Below are positions 30,522 to 36,370 of a stretch of 36,370 nt of DNA, piece by piece. The translations under genes and the position numbers were made by a program. The stretch is taken from NCBI GenBank assembly GCA_041179125.1, contig JBEGTZ010000319.1:1-36370 (forward strand). The letters run 5' to 3'. The notes under the pieces were generated by a model that worked only from the letters and a program-made list of their open reading frames with translations, was not told the origin of the DNA and ran no database searches. The DNA is from CAMCXE01 sp041179125 (GTDB lineage: Bacteria > Pseudomonadota > Gammaproteobacteria > Pseudomonadales > Cellvibrionaceae). Numbering within the stretch: the first letter of the stretch is position 1; the number at the start of each line of letters is the position of its first letter.

Positions 30522-31640
30522 CTAGTAAGGTAAGTTCAGGCCCAGGTTTTTGCTTAAGAACTCAGCCCAGGTAGTCTCAACTTCGGTATCGTCTTTTTCG
30601 ATAATACCGTTTTTGTTTTTATCCAGGGTGTAACGCAAATCCACTTGGTTCAGGATTTCAAAGCGTGCAATTTCATTGTCGCTTTCAACCACTAGGGTAC
30701 CGCTATGAGGTACGGCAAAACCTTGTCCGGTGATGGGTTTTTCCAAGTAAAACTTCAAGCGGCCAGTGGGCAGGCTTGCGCTGTTGGCGTTCGGCTTGCT
30801 AACACTTAGGAAATTACCTTTGATACCTACTTCGTAGCTCGCATTACGCATGCTCGATTGCAGGTAGGTTTCGAACTCTTTCAACTGTACAAATTGGTCT
30901 TGTGAACCTCTCACTTTGTAAAGCAATGAAGAGCCAGGAATGCCATTCAGCTCGGCGCGGATGTATTCGCTATTAGGGTTGGAAAGAGAAAACTCAACCT
31001 TACCTGTAACATCAAGGCTGCGATCGTATTGATCTGGCCCGCCCGTTGACTGAACAACAAAGAAACGATCCAATTCAGCGGTGAGTTTAATAATGATGGT
31101 GCTGTTTCTGGGGCCGGTACCAATTCCAGACAGAGATGACAGTGCAACTTTTGCCTTGCCGTTTACTAAATATTGAGAGACTTTACAGTTGGAAAAACCA
31201 AAATCAACATAAAATTTAGTGAAGTCAATAAGGCCATTGGTACCTAAACTGGCGGTGTCCAGGCCTAAATTAGCAGCCGCTTCGCCACCCTGAGCGCATA
31301 CGGTTTTGCTTGCGTCAATGACGAGACCGGTTGCGGAGTCGGCAAATTTGCCTTCAGATTGAAGGCTGCCCACGTTCGCCAGGCCATCACCCACGTTGCC
31401 TATCATGTAAGCTGGGCGTGGAGTTTCACTGTCGGTGGTGCCTGGGCCGGTATCGGCGGCGATTTGGAATGCTGTGGCTAAAACGGTTTCCAGGTTGTCG
31501 GCTGTAATGCCGGCAGCGCGGTTGTCTACCACGGGTTTAGAATCTACTTTGGCGGTGCCAGAGTCTTTACCGTTACCACAAGCAGCCAGGGCAACGCTTA
31601 GTGCGGTGAGAGCGATGGTTTTTACAGCTAGATGAGTCAT
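30522..31640 (-). CDS. Lipoprotein of unknown function with a C-terminal EF-hand-like loop
   Basis: The 372-aa product has a lipobox LAAC (Cys21), a Gly/Asp/Ser linker and a beta-rich body of about 300 residues with two Cys pairs (TVCAQGG and FSNCKVS). Near the C-terminus DKNKNGIIEKDD matches a calcium-binding EF-hand loop, with acidic residues at positions 1 and 12. I do not recognise the family. A GGAGACGAGG ribosome site precedes the ATG. The gene is single, with its own terminator at 30477-30501 and an AT-rich upstream region, so expression is probably independent. Calcium binding is inferred from the loop alone. Confidence 0.75.
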   Translation of the reverse strand: MTHLAVKTIALTALSVALAACGNGKDSGTAKVDSKPVVDNRAAGITADNLETVLATAFQIAADTGPGTTDSETPRPAYMIGNVGDGLANVGSLQSEGKFADSATGLVIDASKTVCAQGGEAAANLGLDTASLGTNGLIDFTKFYVDFGFSNCKVSQYLVNGKAKVALSSLSGIGTGPRNSTIIIKLTAELDRFFVVQSTGGPDQYDRSLDVTGKVEFSLSNPNSEYIRAELNGIPGSSLLYKVRGSQDQFVQLKEFETYLQSSMRNASYEVGIKGNFLSVSKPNANSASLPTGRLKFYLEKPITGQGFAVPHSGTLVVESDNEIARFEILNQVDLRYTLDKNKNGIIEKDDTEVETTWAEFLSKNLGLNLPY

Positions 31641-31870
31641 GCCTCGTCTCCATAGAGAGAATTTTATATAGTGAAGCGAGTATAAGCCTTTACGCTTTTA
31701 TAAAAGGCAAAGTATTTGGCATTTTGGGTGGACTTACTTAGCGTTACCAACAAGTTGCTACGAATGTGGGGGTTTATTCCTCGTGTATCGCTATTTTCCA
31801 CGCCTGCCGTGCGTGGTCGGTCTCACATTTTTCGCCCGCCCGTTAAAAATAAATGAATCGCCCGGTGTGG

Positions 31871-32548
31871 TTACGGGCTGTCCTCGGGTCGTAAGCCTCG
31901 GCTGAGCACATAAGATTGGTTAAATAATGAAAAATAAGCCTGTAGCGCTTGGCTTGCGGCGGGATCCCAGCAGGCCAGCAAGCCGATTGCGGCCTCGGCT
32001 GTAGACAAGCAGCCGCTGTGTGCTGCTTTTCGCAGCGCATAGTGTGCGGCTTGATGCGGCAGTGCTACGGCAGGCAGCCCAGCCAGCCAGGGTGTGCGGT
32101 TAAACATCTTGCGCGCTTGCTTCCAGGTGCCGTCGAGCAAAATTAACGTTAAGCGCCGGTTGTGTAGTTGTGCCTGCTGCTGTAATTCCTCGGGCATCAG
32201 CGCGTCTTCGGCGGGAAACACCAGCACCACTAAGCGGCGCGGATCGCTCAGCAGCGACATTATTCCCTCCGGCGCCTGGGTGCGCGCCCACTGAAATACT
32301 TGGGTGTTCCGAGGTAAGACATCCACTAACAGCCTGCCGGTATTGGTGGGTTTTAACACTTCGTCTTCGTGCATTAATACAAACCAATCCACACAGCTGT
32401 CTGTAGGCGTGACCTGGCCGCAAATGCAATACTCTACTGCTAATAAGCAGCATTCGCAGCGAATGAGGCGTGCGCCCCTTGCGTTAAACGGTTTGGTGGC
32501 GCGAGCAAGGCGTGCTTGTCGCAGGCTATGGTAGGAGTGATCTGGCAT
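31871..32548 (-). CDS. tapT: DTW-domain protein, probable tRNA-uridine aminocarboxypropyltransferase
   Basis: The 225-aa protein has the DTW hallmark DGTW at 139-142 (LILLDGTWKQARKMF), an N-terminal Cys cluster at 31, 33, 34, 41 and 43 (RCECCLLAVEYCIC) and LMHEDEVLKPTNTGRLL, the family's substrate-binding region. E. coli TapT (YfiP) transfers a 3-amino-3-carboxypropyl group from SAM to uridine 47 of tRNAs; this protein has the same layout, although only moderate length agreement can be judged. The symbol is by analogy. It is transcribed divergently from ychJ, 90 bp away. Confidence 0.85.
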   Translation of the reverse strand: MPDHSYHSLRQARLARATKPFNARGARLIRCECCLLAVEYCICGQVTPTDSCVDWFVLMHEDEVLKPTNTGRLLVDVLPRNTQVFQWARTQAPEGIMSLLSDPRRLVVLVFPAEDALMPEELQQQAQLHNRRLTLILLDGTWKQARKMFNRTPWLAGLPAVALPHQAAHYALRKAAHSGCLSTAEAAIGLLACWDPAASQALQAYFSLFNQSYVLSRGLRPEDSP

Positions 32549-32638
32549 GTCAAAATGGGCGAGTCTAGCTTTTTATGCCTGCGTTAGCACTGAAGTTTCT
32601 AGTTTTATGCCTGTGCCAACCATTAATGGAGATTCAAA

Positions 32639-33088
32639 ATGTCTATACCGCATTGCCCTTGCGGCAGTCAGCAGCCAACCGTTGCTTGCTGTGGCCGTTA
32701 TTGGGACGGGGCCGTGCCGCCCTCGCCGGAGCACCTTATGCGCGCCCGTTACAGTGCTTTTGCACTAGGGCGCCTGGATTTTTTGCAGGCCACCTTGCAC
32801 CCGAGCAGCCGTCAACCGGATGAGCTGGAGCAGTTAAAAGCCAGTCAGGCCAATACGCAATGGCTGAAATTACACGTACTGGCGACGCAGAATAATGAGG
32901 TGGAGTTCGTGGCTTTTTTTCGTGGTCACGGGCAGATAGGGCAATTACATGAGCGCTCGCGTTTTGTGTTTGAATCGGAGCGCTGGTGGTATGTAGATGG
33001 TGATTTATTGCCACCCATTAAATGGGAGCGCAATGCGATGTGTTGGTGTGGCGAAGCGAAAAAATTTAAAAAATGCCACGGGGCGTAA
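32639..33088 (+). CDS. YchJ family SEC-C motif protein
   Basis: The 149-aa product has paired metal-binding SEC-C-type motifs at both ends, N-terminal CPCGS...CCGRY and C-terminal CWCGEAKKFKKCHG. Between them lies an NTF2-like domain with PEHLMRARYSAFALGRLDFL and FVFESERWWYVDGDL. The family has no proven function; zinc binding is expected from the Cys/His motifs. GGAG precedes the start. Confidence 0.9.
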   Translation: MSIPHCPCGSQQPTVACCGRYWDGAVPPSPEHLMRARYSAFALGRLDFLQATLHPSSRQPDELEQLKASQANTQWLKLHVLATQNNEVEFVAFFRGHGQIGQLHERSRFVFESERWWYVDGDLLPPIKWERNAMCWCGEAKKFKKCHGA

Positions 33089-33194
33089 TCAGCTCATTTT
33101 TAAGGCCTCAGGTTGCGCATTTTGGTTGATGCATATCAACGCAGCCGTGCGAGGCGTGAGCACAATGACAGGACACTTTCCTTGGAGGTTTACC

Positions 33195-33431
33195 ATGATT
33201 GAAAATCACAGCCTTGCTCTTGAATTACCCGAGTATAAAGACACGATCCATCGCTTAAAATTAAGTGATGCCCACTTCGCCAAATTGTTTGATGAATACC
33301 ATACAAAAGACAAAGAGATTCATCGCATTGAGCAGGGGGCGGAGGTGTCGTCTGATGATTATATTGAAACCCTAAAAAAACAACGCCTGCATATTAAAGA
33401 TACTTTATTTTCTATGCTGAAAAGCGCTTAA
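33195..33431 (+). CDS. YdcH-like DUF465 small coiled-coil protein
   Basis: The 78-aa product has a long helical hairpin with the family's pattern LKLSDAHFAKLFDEYHTKDK, IHRIEQGAEVSSDDYIETLK and KQRLHIKDTLFSML. A strong TTGGAGG ribosome site lies 5 bp before the ATG at 33195, which settles the start. DUF465 proteins are abundant small cytoplasmic proteins of unknown function. It follows ychJ by 106 bp and is probably transcribed on its own or with ychJ. Confidence 0.9.
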   Translation: MIENHSLALELPEYKDTIHRLKLSDAHFAKLFDEYHTKDKEIHRIEQGAEVSSDDYIETLKKQRLHIKDTLFSMLKSA

Positions 33432-34190
33432 GCGTTAACACCCCAACTGCGCGCAGCCCTTTTTTGTGTTGCGGTGTTGTGCGCAGGACATCCAACTGTC
33501 ATCCCCCCTCTAAGCACCCGCATCCTCGCCTTTCTGCATGATTCGTCACGCCTTTCGCATAAATTAAAATGGTCGAACCTGAAGCCCTATGCGCCATCAA
33601 TTTTAACCACCACCTATGTGTTTTATATTTGCAGGGTGGGCATGATTTTTGGGGGAATTTCGATGTGATTTGCGGGGGTAAAATAATTGTGTAATTTATT
33701 GGACAAGCGCCACCGAAACCACCTAATATCAGGTAAAAGGATCTTGTGGTTTGTGTATTTATTTTGTTTTTAAGTGGCAAAATTGCTGCGGGTGTTCTAT
33801 ACGCTCAAAATTACAGGCGTAATAAGCAAGAGAATCAGGTGTAATAAGCAAGAGAAATAAGGAATATGAGTGTTTGAATTGCGGAAGCTCAAAAGCCATG
33901 CATGAAAGCCACAAAAGAAAATGCAAAAAATTGGAATTTTAAAAATAAATCAAGCTGCGCAACACCTAAGGAAAAACACAGCAGCCGTAATGCTGTAATA
34001 CAACGGCAATAGAAGTTCAGTAGAAGTTTTAAACGGGGCAGGCATTCTGCAACCATCCACAAATTTTTAATTTAAACATAGCGAGGTTATTTTTAAATTG
34101 CGATACATTCGGGCTGACCGTTCGGCTTGAATCGAGGCACGTTTTGCTTTGACATCTACCACCACATTCACCTCTTGGGGACATGAATTT
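33432..34190. other. Long AT-rich intergenic region without a supported gene
   Basis: No supported gene lies in these 759 bases; short frames here have no ribosome site or family likeness. Two direct repeats of AGGYGTAATAAGCAAGAGAA (33815-33834 and 33837-33856) stand next to each other. The right half (33880-34130) is strongly A/T-rich with poly-A tracts and may hold the phoH promoter or an upstream leader. It may also hold a decayed gene or an unseen small RNA. Confidence 0.4.
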
Positions 34191-34988
34191 ATGGGTAAAA
34201 AATCGCATGCTGGGCGCCACCATTCAACGTACCACGGTGATCCGAGTTACGAAACCTTACATCCGAAATCGCTACGCAAACGCGGCAGAATTGACGACAA
34301 CATAGTCGAAATCAGATCCCGCTCTCAGCAAGTCGAAACCGCCTACTCTCCCCCTCGCTCTACACAACCCTTCCGCGCTAAAACCTCTTCCCAACAGCAA
34401 TACATTAATGCCATCAACACACACATGCTTACCTTTGGTATCGGCCCTGCGGGTACCGGTAAGAGCTATTGTGCTGGGGCATTGGCAGCTGAGGCTCTGG
34501 AGTCTGGGCGTATTGAACGCATTATTTTGACGCGCCCGGCGGTGGAGTCTGGGGAGAACTTGGGTTTTTTACCGGGTGATTTGGACCAGAAGTTTTCGGT
34601 GTATATCGACGCCTTCCGCGATATTTTGAACGAGCGCCTCGGTGCGGGCACGGTGGATTACTGCTTGCGTCACGGGCGAATTGTGGCGGCGCCTTTGGCG
34701 TTTATGCGCGGTAAAACGTTTAATAGCAAAACCTTTGTTATCCTCGATGAGGCGCAAAACACGTCGCCTGCCCAGATGAAAATGTTTTTAACGCGCATTG
34801 GTGAAGATTGCCGCGTGGTGATTAATGGCGATATTCAGCAGAGTGATATTAAGGGCCCCAACGGGTTGGCGGATGCGGTATTTCGGCTGGGCCGGTTGGA
34901 GAATGTTTATATTCACGAATTCGAGCGCGGGGATATTGTGCGCAGTGGGTTGGTGCGGGATATTCTCGATTGTTATGAGTTGTCATAG
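34191..34988 (+). CDS. PhoH family ATPase (short form)
   Basis: The 265-aa P-loop ATPase has Walker A GPAGTGKS at 85-92, LTRPAVESGENLGFLPGDLD, and Walker B FVILDEAQN with Asp186-Glu187. QMKMFLTRIGEDCRVVINGD and a GLADAVFRLG end follow, all typical of PhoH. There is no PIN domain (PhoH2) and no KH domain. Residues 1-60 are a basic, Ser/His/Arg-rich extension. PhoH proteins are linked to RNA metabolism but the substrate is unknown. The open frame extends to a TTG at 34149; the ATG at 34191 is preferred because MGKKSH starts the usual basic head and a GGGG lies upstream. Confidence 0.88.
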   Translation: MGKKSHAGRHHSTYHGDPSYETLHPKSLRKRGRIDDNIVEIRSRSQQVETAYSPPRSTQPFRAKTSSQQQYINAINTHMLTFGIGPAGTGKSYCAGALAAEALESGRIERIILTRPAVESGENLGFLPGDLDQKFSVYIDAFRDILNERLGAGTVDYCLRHGRIVAAPLAFMRGKTFNSKTFVILDEAQNTSPAQMKMFLTRIGEDCRVVINGDIQQSDIKGPNGLADAVFRLGRLENVYIHEFERGDIVRSGLVRDILDCYELS

Positions 34989-35025
34989 CGAGTAGTTACA
35001 TGCGGGCGCGGAAGGTAAAAAAGTT

Positions 35026-35054
35026 TTGCCCAAATGCGTTTTTCCCGCCATACT
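35026..35054 (+). promoter_or_regulatory. Sigma-70 promoter of tRNA-Arg
   Basis: TTGCCC (35026-35031) and CATACT (35049-35054) are separated by 17 bp. The GC-rich stretch TCGCGCCCC after the -10 is the discriminator type expected for stringently controlled stable RNA genes. The tRNA starts 13 bp beyond. Confidence 0.65.
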
Positions 35055-35066
35055 TCGCGCCCCTAG

Positions 35067-35143
35067 GCACCCGTAGCTCAGCTGGATAGAGTAGGTGGCT
35101 TCGAACCACTTGGTCGGGAGTTCGAATCTCTCCGGGTGCGCCA
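35067..35143 (+). tRNA. tRNA-Arg (anticodon TCG)
   Basis: The acceptor arms GCACCCG and CGGGTGC pair fully. The D-arm has AGCTCAGCTGGATAGAG, and the anticodon stem GGTGG/CCACT has a G-U pair and loop CTTCGAA. The anticodon TCG at 35101-35103 reads CGA. The T-arm has GTTCGAATC, and a genomic CCA is encoded at 35141-35143. It is a single gene between phoH and the membrane-protein gene. Confidence 0.97.
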
Positions 35144-35153
35144 TATCTCCAAA

Positions 35154-35179
35154 GCCCTCTTTATGAGGGTTTTTTTTTA
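35154..35179 (+). terminator. Rho-independent terminator after tRNA-Arg
   Basis: CCCTC, loop TTTAT, GAGGG is followed by a run of nine T residues. It lies about 10 bp past the tRNA 3' end. Confidence 0.9.
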
Positions 35180-35222
35180 GGTGTGCAGCCTTCATGTACG
35201 GTTTTTAGGTTTACGTTTCGCA

Positions 35223-36191
35223 ATGAAAATACTGGATTCTCTGAAGCTGTGGCTTAAAGCGTCGGGCCATTGGGTCTATCCGTTGATTGCGCTGGGCCTG
35301 GCGGCTTTGGTGTACGAGGGGGTGGCTCAGCTGCTGAAGAAGCTAGACCTGCACCAGGTTTGGCTGTCGGTGCAGGCCACACCGCCTTCTGCCTTGATGT
35401 TGGCGCTGGTTGCCACTGGTGTGAGCTATGTGGCGCTGATGGGTTATGACTTTGGCAGCTTGCGTCTTGTGGGCGCAAAAATCCCTGCGAAAAAAACCGC
35501 TAAAACCGCATTTATGGCGTACGCGATGGGTAATAGTTTGGGCGCCGCTATGCTGACCGGCGGCGCTTTGCGTATGCGGCATTACATGGCGGAGGGTGCC
35601 AGTGCCGGGCAGGTGGCGCGGGCGATAGTGATTAATGCGCTGAGTTTTGGCCTGGGGATTGGTGTGCTGGGCGCGCTGGGGATTGTTTGGCAGAGCGATA
35701 AGGTGGGGGAGGCGATTCATCTGCCTGCGCTGTTATTGCAGGTGCTTGCGGTGGTGTTTTTGGTGTGCCTGGGCTTGTGGGGTGCGATGGGGCACCGTTT
35801 ACAAGGGTTGCGCTTGCTGGGCAGAACCTTACCGCTGCATCCGGGGCATCGGTTTTTGGTGTTGCAGTTGGTGGTTTCCTGTTTGGATATAGCCGCTTCA
35901 GGATTTGCGCTGTGGATTTTGCTGCCCGATGGTGCAGTAAGTTTCAGCCTGTTTATTGTGTATTTCGCCATCGCCATTGCGTTGGGTGTGCTCAGCCACG
36001 TACCGGGCGGGCTGGGTGTTTTTGAGGCGCTGATGTTGTTGTGCGTGGGCAAGGATGTGGGGCCGGAGGCGCTGACGGCAGCGCTGTTGGTGTTTCGCGG
36101 GGTTTATTTCCTTATCCCTTTGATGCTGGCGTTTTTACTGCTCGGGTTTGAAGAGTGGTGGATGGCCCGCCGAAGCGGCCAAAAACCTTAA
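35223..36191 (+). CDS. Flippase-like membrane protein (lysylphosphatidylglycerol synthase TM region family)
   Basis: The 322-aa product is made almost entirely of membrane helices (about eight). It contains GNSLGAAMLTGGALRMRHYM and, near the C-terminus, LSHVPGGLGVFEALMLL, the two conserved regions of the UPF0104/MprF N-terminal family. In MprF these helices flip aminoacylated phosphatidylglycerol; here no C-terminal aminoacyl-transferase domain follows, so it is a stand-alone flippase-like protein with unknown lipid or isoprenoid substrate. The frame extends to 35181, but the ATG at 35223 (MKILDSLKLW) is the natural start and leaves the tRNA terminator in the intergenic region. Confidence 0.85.
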   Translation: MKILDSLKLWLKASGHWVYPLIALGLAALVYEGVAQLLKKLDLHQVWLSVQATPPSALMLALVATGVSYVALMGYDFGSLRLVGAKIPAKKTAKTAFMAYAMGNSLGAAMLTGGALRMRHYMAEGASAGQVARAIVINALSFGLGIGVLGALGIVWQSDKVGEAIHLPALLLQVLAVVFLVCLGLWGAMGHRLQGLRLLGRTLPLHPGHRFLVLQLVVSCLDIAASGFALWILLPDGAVSFSLFIVYFAIAIALGVLSHVPGGLGVFEALMLLCVGKDVGPEALTAALLVFRGVYFLIPLMLAFLLLGFEEWWMARRSGQKP

Positions 36192-36206
36192 GCTTTGGCC
36201 GCCTTT
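36175..36206 (+). terminator. Rho-independent terminator overlapping the stop codon
   Basis: GCGGCCAAA (36175-36183) pairs with TTTGGCCGC (36194-36202), then CTTTT. The left arm lies in the last codons of the flippase-like gene. Confidence 0.8.
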
Positions 36207-36230
36207 TGATTCATTTAGATTCCTTCATTA

Positions 36231-36370
36231 AACCTAGAAACCTCAGTTGAATCACCCAAGTCTGCGCAACCCCTTGGCCCATCTAGCAAAAGTTTAAAAT
36301 TTCGAACAACCAATAAGGTTGCCCTTCATTTTAAACTTTCACTATCTGAACCAATGGCTTACACAGCTTT
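36231..36370 (-). repeat. Copy of the dispersed TCAACTGAGG-ended element, running off the window
   Basis: On the minus strand the element reads AAAGCTGTGTAAGCCATTGG at the window end and ends TTCAACTGAGGTTTCTAGG. The part from 36312 to 36370 matches about 9179-9236 (plus strand). The far end lies outside the window. At 9.2 kb the CCTCAGTTGA end stands on the other side of the common block, so a full element would have inverted ends. Confidence 0.7.

Noticed and set aside
31641..31870. Sigma-70 promoter for the lipoprotein gene (TATACT with an upstream TTGCCT)
   Set aside because: The spacer is 20 bp, too long for a confident call.
32588..32606. Sequence CACTGAAGTTTCTAGTTTT as a further copy of the TCAACTGAGG motif
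   Set aside because: Too many differences and no flanking similarity; likely chance.
34983..35195. A 70-aa frame antisense to tRNA-Arg
   Set aside because: It overlaps the tRNA, its promoter and its terminator and is a well-known type of false ORF over tRNA genes.

Overview
The window reads as chromosome of a gammaproteobacterium. RuvC-RuvA-RuvB followed by TolQ-TolR-TolA-TolB-Pal-CpoB is the Pseudomonas-type order, and PBP1b lies next to an LpoP-like TPR lipoprotein. MipA/OmpV-DUF3019-RstAB, YchJ, DTW-domain, YdcH and PhoH genes fit the same group. A Cellvibrionaceae-like host is my inference; no marker that fixes the genus is visible.

Layout. At 1-2.8 kb there is a partial membrane protein, a small Cys/His-rich membrane protein and an ECF sigma factor (minus strand), then a diguanylate cyclase (plus strand). 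At 2.85-5.64 kb lies a degraded cassette that looks like type VI secretion cargo: a PAAR-like DUF4150 gene that has lost its N-terminal half, a gene apparently split by a frameshift, a lipoprotein and an unknown ORF. At 5.7-9.0 kb are the LpoP-like lipoprotein and PBP1b. At 9.1-12.2 kb there is a mosaic of repeats: a 2.1 kb insert with a polytopic GT-C-type glycosyltransferase, bracketed by two direct copies of about 390 bp, each carrying the 3' end of the SNF2 helicase gene that follows (11.9-16.0 kb). At 16.0-16.45 kb are an 8-bp tandem array and a 140-bp MITE with a target duplication. At 16.5-18.3 kb a lambda-P-like helicase loader is paired with a protein holding four tandem DnaT-type ssDNA-binding modules. 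At 18.5-25.8 kb lie the tol-pal and ruv clusters. At 26.0-31.6 kb are proline iminopeptidase, an RstBA-like two-component system with DUF3019 and MipA, and an unknown lipoprotein. At 31.9-36.2 kb are the DTW protein, YchJ, YdcH, PhoH, tRNA-Arg(UCG) and a flippase-like membrane protein. The window closes inside a copy of a dispersed repeat that is also seen at 9.2 kb.

Much of the gene content is envelope biology: peptidoglycan synthesis, Tol-Pal constriction, MipA and several lipoproteins, with two signalling modules (ECF sigma, RstAB-like). Replication and repair are represented by RuvABC, the DnaT/P pair and possibly the SNF2 protein. The most unusual items are the four-module DnaT protein next to a P-type loader, the helicase-tail duplication bracketing an inserted gene, and a family of sequences ending in TCAACTGAGGTTTYTAGGTT found at or near several gene breakpoints.
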